Origin: Candidatus Streptomyces philanthi
Lineage (GTDB): Bacteria; Actinomycetota; Actinomycetes; Streptomycetales; Streptomycetaceae
Reading direction: 5' to 3'
DNA: 64,000 bases
NCBI GenBank assembly: GCA_018114805.1
Contig: CP073042.1
Location: forward strand, 7,237,501 to 7,301,500
The notes under the pieces were generated by a model. That model was not told the origin of the DNA and made no database searches. It saw only the letters and a program-made list of their open reading frames with translations. Of the stretch, positions 29,020-39,998 are shown one piece after another (positions within the stretch are counted from its first letter, which is position 1; each line of letters starts with the position of its first letter). The position numbers and the translations under genes were made by a program.

Positions 29020-32000
29020 CGCGCGACGACATCGCCATCGTCGGCATGGCCTGCTGCCGTTACCCCGGCGACGTCGCCTCGCCCGCCGACCTGTGGCGGC
29101 TGGTCGCCGAGGGACGGGACGCGATCACCGGCTTCCCCACGGGGCGCGGCTGGGACGAGGGGCTGTACGACCCGGACCCGGAGCGGCCGGGCAAGAGCTA
29201 CGCCCGGCAGGGCGGGTTCCTGCACGACGCAGGTGCCTTCGACGCGGCCTTCTTCGGCATCTCGCCGCGCGAGGCTCGGGGCATGGACCCCCAGCAGCGG
29301 TTGCTGCTCGAAGTGGCCTGGGAGGCGGCCGAACACACCGGCATCGACCCGACCGCACCGCGCTCCAGCGCCACCGGCGTCTTCGTCGGCGGCACCGCGC
29401 TCGACTACGGCCCGCGCATGCACGACCCCTCGCAAGGCGTCGAGGGGCACCTGCTCACCGGCGGTCACACCAGCGTCCTGATCCGGGCGCATCGCCTACC
29501 ACCTGGGCCTGACCGGCCCCGCCGTCACGGTGGACACCGCCTGTTCCTCCTCGCTGGTCGCCCTCCACCTGGCGGTGCGCTCACTGCGCCAGGGCGAGAC
29601 GGAACTGGCCCTGGCCGGCGGCGTGACCGTGATGGCGACGCCCGGCATGTTCCTGGAGTTCTCCCGATAGCGCGGCCTGTCGCCCGACGGCCGCTGCAAG
29701 CCCTTCGGCGCGGGCGCCGACGGCACCGGATGGGCCGAGGGCGTCGGACTCCTCATGCTCGAACGCGTACGGGACGCGCACCGCAACGGCCACCGTGTGC
29801 TCGCCGTTGTGCGCGGCACCGCGGTCAACCAGGACGGGGCGTCCAACGGCCTCACCGCGCCCCACGGGCCGGCCCAGCAGCGCGTCATCCACCAGGCACT
29901 CGCCGACGCCGGCCTGGGCCCGGGCGACGTCGACGTGGTCGAGGCCCACGGCACGGGCACCGCGCTGGGCGACCCCATCGAGGCCGAGGCCGTGCTCGCC
30001 ACCTACGGCCGCGACCGGCGCGACGCGGAACCCGTCTACCTGGGCTCCCTCAAGTCCAACCTCGGCCACACCCAGTCGGTCGCCGGCGTCGGCGGCATCG
30101 TCAAGATGGTCGAGGCCATGCGGCACGGCCTACTGCCCAGGACCCTGCACGCCCGCCAGCCCACGCCCCACGTCGACTGGGACACCGGAAGCGTGGCCCT
30201 GCTCACCGAGGCCCGCGCGTGGCAACAGACCGACCGGCCGCGCCGCGCGGCCGTCTCGTCATTCGGCATCAGCGGCACCAACGCCCACGTGGTGCTCGAA
30301 GAGCCGCCGCCCGTCGCCCCGGAAACCGGTACCAGCGCCGCGCCACTGGCCCCGGCCGACGCCCCCGCGCGCGGGGCCGCCCCGCTGCCCTGGCTGGTCT
30401 CGGCCCGCGACGACCGTGCCCTGCGGGAACAAGCGGCGCGACTGCGGGAGTTCCACGCCGACCACTCCACCGCGCCCCCGTCCGACGTGGGCTACTCGCT
30501 CGCCACGACCCGTACCGCCTTCGAACGGCGCGCGATCGTGTTGGGCGCCACACCCGAGGAGTTCCACACCGGTCTCGAAGCCCTGGCCCGCGGCGAGAGC
30601 GCGCCGAACCTGGTGCGCGGCGACGCCTCCCACGCCGGTGCCACCGCCTTCCTGTTCACCGGCCAGGACGCCCAACGACCTTGCATGGGAAGGGAGTTGG
30701 CAGCGACCTATCCGGAGTTCGCGCAGGCCCTGGGCACCGTGTGCGGCGCGTTCGACGAGCACCTGGAGCGCCCACTGCGCGAGGTCGTGTTCGCCCGCGA
30801 CCACCCGACCGGGGTGACGCCCGACACCGGGCCCGCGACCGCGCTGCACTAGACCGCGTACGCTCAGCCGGCGTTCTTCGCCCACGAGGTGGCCCTGTTC
30901 CACCTCCTTGAGCGGTACGGGCTCGTACCCGACACCCTCGCCGGGCACTCCATCGGCGAACTCGCCGCCGCTCACCTGGCCGGCGTCCTCTCGCTCGCCG
31001 ATGCCGCGACGCTGGTCGTGGCCCGGGGCCGACTCATGCAGGCGGCCCGCCCGGGAGGCGCGATGATCGCGGTGCAGGCGACCTAGGCCGAGGTGGTGCG
31101 GTCGCTGGCCGAGCACGCCGACCGGGTGTCCGTCGCCGCCGTCAACGGGCCCACCGCCGTGGTGCTCTCCGGAGACGCGGAGGCCGCCACCGAGGTCGAC
31201 GACCGCTGGCGCGCGCGGCCGCAAGACCCGTCGCCTGTGCGTCAGCCACGCCTTCCACCCCCCGCACATGGACCCGGCACTCGTCCTCTTCCGCGACGTG
31301 CTCACCGGCCTCGACCTCCGACCGCCGAGCCGCCCCCTGGTCTCCACGCTCACCGGGCGCCTCGCGACGGCGGCGGAACTGACCTCGCCCGACTACTGGG
31401 TGCGCCAGATGCGCGAACCCGTACGGTTCCTCGACGCCGTCCGCACCTTCGAAGGGCGCGGCACCACCGTCTTCGTCGAGGTGGGCCCCGACGCGGTCCT
31501 CACGGCCATGGCAGCCGAATCGTTCCGCGGTCAGTCGTCCACCGCCCACGCCCTGCTGCGCGCCGGGCGGCCGGAGGCCGAAACGCTCGTCACCGGCCTC
31601 GCGCGCGCACACGGCGCGCCGCTGGACCTGACCAGGTTCTTCCCCGGCGCGCGGCGGGTGCAGTTGCCCACCTACGCGTTCCAGCGCGACCATTACTGGC
31701 TCGCCCAGCAGCCCCGCACGGACCCGAGCGGCCTCGGGTTGGAGAGCGCGAGCACCTCTGGCTGTCGGTCGCGGTGCCGCTCGCCGACCGGAACGAGACC
31801 GTGCTCACCGGCCGTCTCTCGCTCGCCGCCCACCCCTGGCTGGCCGACCACACCATCGGCGAGTGCGCCATCGTCCCCGGCACCGCCTTCCTGGAGCTGG
31901 CCCAGGCCGCGGCCCGGCACGTCGGGGCCGCGCAGGTCGTCGACCTCAGCCTGGAGGCCCCGCTGCCGCTGCCGGCCAGCGGCGCGCTCCAGGTCCAGGT

Positions 32001-34090
32001 CACTGTCGGCGCCCCCGACGCCTGCGACCAGCGCTCGCTGACCCTGCACGCCCGCGCGGACCCGCCCGATGGCGACCCGGGCCCGTGGACGCGCCACGCC
32101 TCGGGCGCGCTCGGCACCCAGGCTCCGGAGCCCCGGTCCCAGAACAGCGCCGACCAGCCAACCGCCTGGCCACCCGCCGGTGCCACGCCCGACACGGTGC
32201 CCGACGTGTACGCCGAACTGGCCGAGCGGGGGTACGACTACGGCCCGGCCTTCCGCAACCTCACGGCCTGTTGGCGACGCGGTCAGGACCGCTACGTCGA
32301 GGTGCGGCTCCTGGCGGAACAGGCAGTGGTCGCCGAACGGTGCACGATCCACCCCGCGCTGCTGGACGCCGTGCTCCACCCGCTGGCCGCGGACGCCACG
32401 CGCGGGGGGACCCCGACGAGGTCTGGCTCCCGTTCGCCTGGGCCGGCGTCACGGTGCACGCCACCGGCGCGACCGAACTCCGCGCCCGCCTCCACCCCAC
32501 CGGCCCGGACACCTTGGCCCTGACGGTCACGGACTCGACCGGGGCGCCGGTGGCCTCCGTACGATCCCTCACCCTGCGGCCCGTACGCACCGCCAAGCTC
32601 GCCGCCGGGCGTGACCGGGGGAGTGGCCCGCTGCCGCTGTACACCGTCGTATGGGAGCCGCTGCCCGCCCCACTGTCGACACGCCCGCACCCGCGATGGT
32701 GGAGCTCACCGTGTCGGGCGACGCGCACGGCCCTGGAGCCCACGGCAGGGCGCAACGGGAGCAGACGGCTGGCCAGGCCGGGCCCGAGACGCCGGCCAAC
32801 CCCCTTACCGGAGGCCGCGGCCTCCACCCAGCCGCACGCCCAGACAGGGCGTCACGCTCAGACAGAGCCTCGCGGGCAGGCGCGGCAGCCATGCACCCGG
32901 GCGCCGGCGGGCGGAGTGCTGGCTCCGGACGTCACGCCGAACGTCGAGGTGGTGCTCGCCAGGGTGTTGGCCGCACCCGGCGAAGCCGACCCGGTGCCGG
33001 CCGCGCACCGCGTGGCGAAACGCGTCTTGGCGCTCGCCCAGGGGTTCCTGAGTGACGACCGCTTCGCGCGGGCGCGGCTGGTGGTCGCCACCCGTGGGGC
33101 CGTCGGGACCCGCCCGGGCGAGGACGTGTCGGCGCTCGCCGCCGCCCCGCTGTGGGGACTCCTCCGTAGCGCGCAGACCGAACACCCGGGCCGTGTCACC
33201 CTGGTCGACCTCGAACCGGCCGGTGACGAAGCCCTGTTGCCCGTGGCCCTCGCCAGCGGCGAACCGCAGCTCGCCGTGCGGGCTGGTCGCCTCCTCGTGC
33301 CGCGCCTGGCGCACCTGCCGAAGGCGCAGACCGCGGCGGAGCCACCGGTCACGGCACCTCCGCCACCACGCCGTCCCACCGGCGGTGTCGCGCTCGCGCT
33401 CGATCCGCGCGGGACCGTCCTCGTCACCGGCGGGACCGGCGAGTTGGGCTCGCTGGTCGCCCGCCACCTGGTGGCCGCGCACGGGGCGCGGCGCCTGTTG
33501 TTGTTCAGCCGTCGCGGCCCGGAGGCGCCCGGCGCGCGCCGGCTCACGGCCGAACTCGCGGCGCACGGCGCATAGGTGGACGTCTCGGCCGTGGACGCCG
33601 CGGACGAAGGGGCGCTCGCCCTACTGCTGGCCACCATTCCGAGCGCCCACCCGCTGACCGCCGTGGTGCACGCGGCCGGCGTCGTTGACGACGGCACCCT
33701 CGACGCGCTCACCCCCGAGCGACTCGCGGCGGTGCTGCGGCCCAAGGTGGACGCCGCCTGGAACCTGCACCGGTTGACCGAGGGGCGTCCGCTGGTCGCG
33801 TTCGTGCTCTTCTCCTCGTTGTCGGGCCTGACCGGGGTCGCGGGGCAGGCCAACTACGCGGCGGGCAACACCTTCCTCGACGCGCTGGCCGCCCACCGCA
33901 CGGCCCGGGGGCTCCCCGCGACATCCTTCGCCTGGGGCCTGTGGGACGCGCCGCGGCGCATGGGCGGCGCGCTCACCCACGCCGACCGCACGCGGTGGGC
34001 CCGCGCCGGGGTCGCCCCGCTCGCGGCGGAGCGCGGCCTCGCCCTCCTCGACGCGGCGCTCGCCGACCCGCGAGCGCTCCTCGTCCGTGC
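29020..34090 (+). other. PKS module 2: KS-AT-DH-KR, no ACP
   Basis: KS about 29035-30300: VDTACSSSLVALHLA, EAHGTGTALGDP and KSNLGHTQSVAG are canonical. AT about 30640-31560: GHSIGELAAAHLAG and SHAFHPPHM, the HAFH signature of malonyl-CoA. TAG codons replace Gln in LHQTAYAQPA and FSRQRGL. DH about 31745-32570: the first-half motif is HTIGECAIVPG, with glycine one position early relative to HxxxGxxxxP; the second half has IHPALLDAVLH. KR about 32920-34080: VTGGTGELGSLVARHLV for NADPH, AAGVVDDGTLD (a VDD version of the LDD B-type motif), then SSLSGLTGVAGQANYAAGN with Ser and Tyr. Predicted product unit: unbranched alkene or hydroxyl. Confidence 0.85.
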
Positions 34091-34144
34091 GTGTGCGACT
34101 CATCTTCACTCCCCTCACGCCGAGACCTCTGTGCCACGGCGTGG

Positions 34145-34194
34145 CCGTATAGTATACAATCGTAGACGAAAAGCCGAGGCTTCCGGGAGGAGCT
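34145..34194 (+). promoter_or_regulatory. AT-rich promoter and ribosome site of the aldo/keto reductase gene
   Basis: The stretch CGTATAGTATACAATCGTAG at 34146-34165 is strikingly AT-rich here and contains repeated GTATA units, a plausible -10 element and/or operator. GGGAGGAGC at 34185-34193 is a strong ribosome site before TTG 34195. Confidence 0.5.
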
Positions 34195-35162
34195 TTGAGC
34201 ACTACGCAGTCCGTGCCCCGCCGTCGGTTGGGGCCTGGTGGTCCCGACGTACCGGTACTGGCACTGGGGTCCTGGAACACCTGGGACCGAATGGAATTCG
34301 ATGACGCGGTGTCGATGGTCGCCCGGGCCGCGGAGCTCGACTGCGCTTTCTTCGACATCGCGCACTACAACATGGGGCCGCACGCGGAGAACGCGCGCAC
34401 CGACCTGATCTTCGGCCGCGCCGTGCGCGAGGCCGGACTCGCCCGCTCCGACTGGCAGTTCTGCGGCAAGCTCTGGCTCTGGGACTACCCCGGCACCGGT
34501 TTCACCCAGCAGATGGAGACGTCCCTGGAGCGGGTGGGCGTCGAGCGGGCCGACATGGTGGTCATGGGTGACTACCTCGGCGACCTGGACGTCGAGCGCG
34601 TCGTCACCGACGTCGCCGAGCAGATTGACGCCGGCCGGTTCGCCACCTGGGGCGTGAACAACTGGCACTACCGGCACCTGCGCGCCGCGCTCGACATCGC
34701 CCGCGAGCGGGGCCTGGTGCCACCCTCGTTCGCGCAGCTCAAGTACGGCCTGGCGCGCAGGTCCATGGCCGAGGGCCGCTACTACGCGCCCCTGTTCGAC
34801 TCCGGGGAGCTGGCCCTCCAGGCGTCCGACGTCTTCGAGGGCGGCCTGCTGGTCGGCAACTTCCGCCCGAACCGCAAGATCGGCGCCGACGTCGGTGGTA
34901 TCCGCGAGCGCATCGCCGCCTCGTACTACCAAGTGCTCTGCTTAGCAGAGGAGTTGGGCCCCTCGCCCGCCCAGTTGGCATCGCCTTTTGCCTGGCCAAC
35001 CCCGGCACCGCGAACGTGCTGGTCGGCGTGAGCCGGCGGGCGCAGTGGGAGGACAACCTCGGCGCGATCGCCCTGCTCGACCGGGTGGGAGCGGAGGCGC
35101 TGCGCGCGGCGGTGGCCGACCTGTAGGTCGATCGCGACGTGGCCGCGGACGGCACCTGGTGA
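34195..35162 (+). pseudogene. Aldo/keto reductase family protein, frameshift and TAG
   Basis: TTG 34195 begins MSTTQSVPRRRLGPGGPDVP. FFDIAHYNMGPHAENA gives the catalytic Asp and Tyr, FCGKLWLWDYP the Lys; the usual His is replaced in VVMGDYLGDLD. ATWGVNNWHYRHLRA and FAQLKYGLARRSM belong to the beta-barrel. The frame changes near 34978 (one base missing in TTGGCATCGCC), after which AFCLANPGTANVLVGVSRRA completes the NADPH-binding end. TAG 35124-35126 splits VADL/VDRDVAADGTW; the final TGA is at 35160-35162. Close to KCNAB/AKR-like YajO proteins; substrate unknown. Next gene is an O-methyltransferase 72 bases on. Confidence 0.75.
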
Positions 35163-35234
35163 GGCCCGGCCCCGCCCCCCTGGGCGGGCGCGCACCCGTT
35201 CAACAGTCGTACGACAACCCCTCAGGAGGACACC

Positions 35235-36223
35235 ATGACCGCAGCCAGCACACCCGCATCGCCCGACCGCATCGTGGACATCGCCACCGGCTACATGGGC
35301 GCCAAGCAACTCTTCGCCGCCGCCGCGCGTCGGACTCTTCCGGGCCCTGGCCGAGGGCGAGCGCGACGTGGCCGGGCTGGCCTCGGCGACCGGTGTCAGC
35401 GAGCGCATGGCGCGGATACTCGCCGACGTCATGAACGGTCTCGCACTGCTCGAGCGCCGGGCGGGCCGCTACGCCCTGGCGCCGGACGCCGTCGCCCATC
35501 TGACCGGCGAGGGTGAGCTCGACCTCCACCCCTTCCTCGCCTTCCTGAACGAGATCAGCTACGGCCACTGGCTCCAGTTCGACACCACCGTCGACACGAA
35601 CAAGCCCGGCGAGTTGGCGATGGACGAGGACCGCTGGAAGGCGTTCATGGCGGGCATGATGCGCTACAACGCGCTGCACGCCGCCATGCTCGCCAGGTCG
35701 TTCGACTTCGGTCCCTACCGCGACCTGCTCGACCTCGGCGGGCTCTCCCCGGCCTTCGCCATCGGCGCCCTCCAGGCCAACCCGGAGCTGTCGGCGCGCT
35801 TCGTCTTCGACCCGCAGTCGTCGGAGGCCATCGCCGAGGCACTGGCGGCGGCCCGGCCTGACCGACCGGGCCCGGATCGACCCCGCGGCCACCGCCGAGG
35901 CCGACCCGGGCGGGGAGCACGACCTGGTCATGATCAACCACGTGATCCACCGCTTCACCGCCGAGCAGAACCGCGTCATCCTGGCCAACGCCCGGGCCGC
36001 CGCGCGCGCCGGCGCCACCCTGCTGCTGCTCGACTTCCTGCTCGACGACGACGAGCGCCAGCGCCCGATCGACGCGCTGCACGCGGGGGAGTACCTGGTC
36101 ATCGACGGTACGGTCGTCTACCCGGAGTCCGAGGTCACGGCCTGGCTCACGGCGGCCGGCTGGCGTCAGCGCGAGGTGCTGGCCCTGCCCGGAAGCCCTG
36201 TCATCGTCGCCGAGGCCGTCTGA
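35235..36223 (+). pseudogene. SAM-dependent O-methyltransferase (plant-type/TcmO-like), two frameshifts
   Basis: ATG 35235 with AGGAGGAC upstream. Dimerisation/winged-helix N-domain (ATGYMGAKQLFAAA, then ALAEGERDVAGLASATGVSE), followed by a Rossmann methyltransferase with DLLDLGGLSPAFAIGALQAN as the SAM motif, where the usual DxGGGxG is altered to DLGGLSP. The catalytic-base region reads HDLVMINHVIHRF. Frame changes occur near 35325 and 35860. Ends at TGA 36221-36223. Members methylate hydroxyl groups on polyketides or small aromatics, which fits either the PKS or the aromatic genes nearby. Confidence 0.8.
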
Positions 36224-36263
36224 CCGGCCCCTTTCCACTCCCCGCGGCACCTAGCTGAACATC

Positions 36264-36310
36264 GGCCCCGCCCCTGCCAAATTGGCTGTGGCGGGGCCAT
36301 TGCCTTTTTT
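36264..36310 (+). terminator. Rho-independent terminator with T-run
   Basis: Arms GGCCCCGCC (36264-36272) and GGCGGGGCC (36290-36298) followed by a run of six T at 36305-36310. The only hairpin in the window with a classical U-tract. It closes the reductase-methyltransferase unit and isolates the ABC transporter genes. Confidence 0.9.
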
Positions 36311-36497
36311 GCCGACGACCGTGGACTAACGGCCACGACACGTGAGATGGCGGGCAGGGGAACTCCTTCACGCACCCGCCCCCGTCTTTGGGCCGAGCGT
36401 TGCGACGGCCAAGAGGACCCGCGGTTTCCTCTCCCGGCTCGATCTTGCATCAGCGCCCCTCTTACTCGAGAGAAGATTCCATGCCCACCTGGCCATC

Positions 36498-37343
36498 GGC
36501 GATCCCACCCCCGGCCTGCTCGGCGACAGCGCCACCCCCGCCCAGCGGGCGGCGCTGCGCGAGCAACTCGGCCTGGAACGACCGCTCATGACACAGTTCT
36601 GGGACTGGCTCTCGCACGCGGTGCGCGGCGACTTCGGGACCTCATGGCGCAACTTCCAACCCGTCTCGGACCAGATCGAACTGCGCGTGCCTGTCACCCT
36701 GTCGATCGTGGTCGCCGCCACCCTGCTCGCGGCCGTCGTCGGGCTCGTCGTGGGCGTGGCCACCGGACTCAACCCCGGCGGCGTCCTCGCCCGCGTCCTC
36801 AAGCTCGCCTCCGTGGTGCTGTTCGCCCTCCCCGGCTTCTGGGTGAGCCTCATGCTCGTCATGGCCTTCGCGATCAAGCTCCAGTGGTTCCCCGCCGTCG
36901 GCTACGTACCACTGTCCCACTCCGGCACCCAGTGGCTGCGCTCCATCACTCTGCCCTCGATCGCCCTGGCGCTCGGCGCGATCGTGATGATCGCCGAACA
37001 ACTGCGCAACGGCTTCCAGGAGGTCAACAACCAGGACTTCGTCCGCACGCTGCGGACCCGCGGCCTCTCCGCCCGGCGCGTGACCGTGCACGTGCTGCGC
37101 AACGCCTCGCCCGCGGTGCTCACCGTGCTCGCGGTGATGTTCGTGGGACTGCTCGGCGGCGCCATCGTCGTCGAGATCATCTTCAACCTGCCGGGCATCG
37201 GCAGCCTCACCCAGTCGGCCTCCCAGATCGGCGACATCCCGGTCCTGCTCGGGCTGACCGTCGTGACGGTCGTGTTCGTCGTCGTCAACTTCCTACTCGA
37301 CCTCGTGCTCGGGTGGGTCAACCCGAAGGTGCGCGAGAAATGA
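36498..37343 (+). pseudogene. Peptide/nickel-type ABC permease (DppB family), N-terminus missing
   Basis: The family match begins GDPTPGLLGDSATPAQRAAL at about 36498, which is normally residue 40 or so, after the first membrane helix. The rest is intact: five remaining TM helices, and the EAA-type loop LRTRGLSARRVTVHVLRNAS that contacts the ATPase. The frame is open upstream to GTG 36342 but that part (KRTRGFLSRLDLASAPLLLE) is not membrane-like, and no substrate-binding-protein gene precedes it. The stop overlaps the next start by four bases (ATGA at 37340). Confidence 0.8.
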
Positions 37344-39138
37344 TCGATGCCGTAACCCCCGCAGAGGGGACCGCGCCCACCCCGGCGGGGCGGGGACTGT
37401 GGTCGCGCTACCTGCGCCGCCCCGTCGGGGTCGCCGCGCTGGCGGTCTTCCTCCTGGTCGTCCTCGCCGGACTGCTGGCCCCGCTGCTGGCCCCGCACGA
37501 CCCCAACCTTCGTCGACTTCGCCCTCACCCAGGCACCGCCCGACTCCAGCCACTGGATGGGCGGCGACTCGGCCGGTCGGGACATCCTCAGCCGACTGCT
37601 GTTCGGCGCGCGCACGACCCTGTACGGGGCTGCCGTCGCCTGTCTGACGGGGATCGCGCTCGGAGTGCCGGCCGGAGTAGCGGCCGGCTACTTCGGCGGC
37701 CTGGCCGACCGGGTCTTCTCCTGGATCAGCGACGGCGTGCAGTCCGTACCCGGCATGATCGTGCTGCTCATCGTCGCCGCCGGCACGGGAGCCGACTTCA
37801 CGGTGCTGATGGTGACGGTCGGCGCGTTCATGGCGCCCGGCTACTACCGCATCTCCCGCTCCCGGGCCCTGGCCGTGCGCAAGGAGCCCTACATCGACGC
37901 CGTCCGGGTCGCCGGGCTCACCCACGTCAAGATCCTCCACACCCACGTGCTGCGGGCCGTGCACGCGCCGGTGATCATCCAGTCTGCCCTGACCGCCGGC
38001 ATCCCCATGGGCATGCAGACCGGCCTGCAGTTCCTCGGCATCGGCACCGCGTCGGAGGCCAACTGGGGCCAGATGATGAACGACGGGTTCCGCACCATGC
38101 TGACCCACCCGCTCATCCTGCTGTGGCCGTCCGCGGCGCTGGGCATCACGATCGCCGCCCTCGCCTTCATGGGCTCCACCCTCGCCGACCTGGTGAGCGT
38201 ACGCGGCGAACCGGCACCCCGCTGCCGGCGCTCCGCCGAGCAGGCGCCCGAGGAGACCACCGAGAAGACCGGCGAACTGGTGCACCCCGTCGAGGCCAGC
38301 GCGCTGCGCGTCGACAACCTCCGGGTCAGCTACCCGCACACCGCACGGCGACAAGCGGGTCGTACGCGGCGTCTGCCTGGACGTCGCCCCCGGAGAGGTG
38401 CTCGGCATCGTCGGCGAGTCCGGCTCCGGCAAGTCACAGACCGTCTTCTCCGCCCTCGACCTGCTCCCCGCCGACGGCCGGGCCGTGGCCGACGGCATCT
38501 GGATCGGCGGCCAGCCGGTCGGCGACCTGTCTCGGGCCGGCCGACACGCGCTGCTCGGCACCCAAATCGGCTACGTGCCCCAGGAACCGATGAGCAACCT
38601 CGACCCCTGCTACACCGTCGGTCACCAACTCATGGAACCCCTGCGGGCGGTGCACAAGCTGACCAGGACACAGGCCCGGGAGCGGGCCCGCGAGGTGCTG
38701 CTGCTGGTCGGCATCACCGGCCCCGACCGCGTACTGGCCTGCCACCCGCACCAGATCTCCGGCGGCATGGCCCAGCGCGTGCTGATCGCGGGAGCCGTCG
38801 CGGGCAACACCAGCCTGCTCGTCGCCGACAAACCCACCACGGCGCTCGACGTCACGGTCCAGGCCGAGGTGCTCGAACTCCTCCGCGAGCTCCAGCGAGA
38901 GTACTGCATGGCGCTCGTCATCGTCACCCACAACTTCGGCGTGGTCGCCGACATCTGCGACCGGGGCGCCGTCATGAAGGACGGCCGGGTCATCGAGACT
39001 GGCACGGTCGAGCAGATCTTCGCCCACCCCGGCGACCCGTACACCCCGGAGCTCATCAAAGCCTCGCAGGACGACACCGAGAGCCGCGCCGAACTGGACG
39101 CGGCCTGGAACAAGGCCGGACGGACGGTGCGCGCGTGA
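37340..39138 (+). pseudogene. Fused ABC permease/ATP-binding protein (DppC-DppD fusion), two frameshifts
   Basis: ATG 37340. N-terminal half: DppC-type permease with TM1 (VGVAALAVFLLVVLAGLL), HWMGGDSAGRDILSRLLFG and EAA loop RVAGLTHVKILHTHVLR. A linker (about 38210-38300) leads without a stop into an ATPase: Walker A GESGSGKSQT, Q-loop YVPQEPMSNLDP, signature ISGGMAQRV. Walker B is LLVADKPTTALDV, with Lys in place of the catalytic Glu. Frame changes near 37510 and 38340 are each one extra base. Fusion of these two components is known in actinomycetes. Ends at TGA 39136-39138, overlapping the next gene. Confidence 0.85.
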
Positions 39139-39990
39139 ACACAGACACCAACGGTGACGCCCCCCTGCTCGACGTGGCCGACCTGGTCGTGGACTACCGA
39201 CGCGGACGCACCACCTTCCGCGCGCTCAAGGGTGTCTCGATGACGATCGCGCCCGGCGAGTGCGTGGGGCTGGTCGGCGAGAGCGGGTCGTGCAAGTCCA
39301 CCCTCGGCAAGGCCATCCTGGGCCTGGCCGACGTCACCTCCGGTCGGATCGCCTTCGCCGGCAGCGACATCACCCACGCCAAGGGCCCCGCCCGGCGCAG
39401 GCTCGCCGCCGACCTCCAGGTCGTCTTCCAGGACCCCTACGGCTCGCTGGACCCGACGCTGACCGTCGGACAGATCCTCGCCGAGCCGCTCACGGCCTCC
39501 GGCACCAGCCGGGCCGCCGCGCGCACCGCGGTGGCCGAGATGCTCGACCAAGTCCGGCTGCCCGCCGACACCGTGACGCGCTACCCCAGCGAGTTCTCCG
39601 GCGGCCAGCGCCAGCTCATCGCCATCGCCCGCGCGCTGGTGCGCCGGCCGCGCCTGATCGTCTGCGACGAACCGGTCAGCGCACTCGACCTGACCACCCA
39701 GGCCGCGGTGATCGACCTGTTCATCGACATCCAGCGCGAGACCGGCGTCTCCTACCTCTTCGTCTCGCACGACCTGGGCGTGGTGCGCCGCATCTGCCAC
39801 CGCGTCTCGGTGATTTACTCAGGGGGAGTGCGTGGAGAGCGGGCCGAACGAGACGATCACCCGCAACCCCGGACACTCCTACACTCAGCGGCTGCTGCTG
39901 GCCTCCCCGGTGGCCGATCCGGCCCGGCAGGCCGAGCGCCGGCGGAGCTGGCTCGGGCTTCGTACGGCGACTGGATCGCCAGTACCGTAG
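39135..39990 (+). pseudogene. ABC transporter ATP-binding protein (DppF family), one frameshift
   Basis: GTG 39135 overlaps the previous stop (GTGA). LVGESGSCKSTLGKAIL is Walker A, but the last glycine before Lys is Cys (GGC-to-TGC would explain it). Signature FSGGQRQLIAIARAL and Walker B LIVCDEPVSALDL are intact, as is the H-loop LFVSHDLGV. One base too many near 39828 breaks the frame; the corrected end is HSYTQRLLLASPVADPARQA and TAG 39988-39990. With its partner it should energise uptake of peptides or similar solutes, but both ATPases carry altered catalytic motifs. Confidence 0.85.
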
Positions 39991-39998
39991 GGACAACT

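Larger units (their letters stand above)
25935..34090 (+). pseudogene. Bimodular type I polyketide synthase, KS-AT-ACP-KS-AT-DH-KR, truncated
   Basis: GTG 25935 (VTGGAQEEPVAVVGLACRLP) with GGGAGGG upstream; the frame is also open from ATG 25782. When frame changes are bridged (near 26940, 27750, 28995, 29490, 31215, 31740, 32405, 32680 and 32910) and four in-frame TAGs read through (29668, 30850, 31084, 33573), one polypeptide of about 2700 residues results. Module 1 has no reductive domains; module 2 has DH and KR. Homology stops at about 34090 just after the KR, before any final ACP or docking/TE domain. There is no N-terminal docking coiled coil or loading domain, so it is either an internal PKS subunit or a starter module that loads methylmalonyl units. 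Product unknown. Confidence 0.9.

Noticed and set aside
26586..30126. Long minus-strand open frames opposite the PKS
   Set aside because: They mirror the codon bias of the plus-strand gene, have no domain signature and are typical antisense shadows in high-GC DNA.
37340..39138. Permease-ATPase fusion as a sequencing artefact
   Set aside because: The linker between the two halves is in frame and well coded, and fused permease/ATP-binding proteins of this transporter family are known in actinomycetes, so the fusion itself is probably natural.
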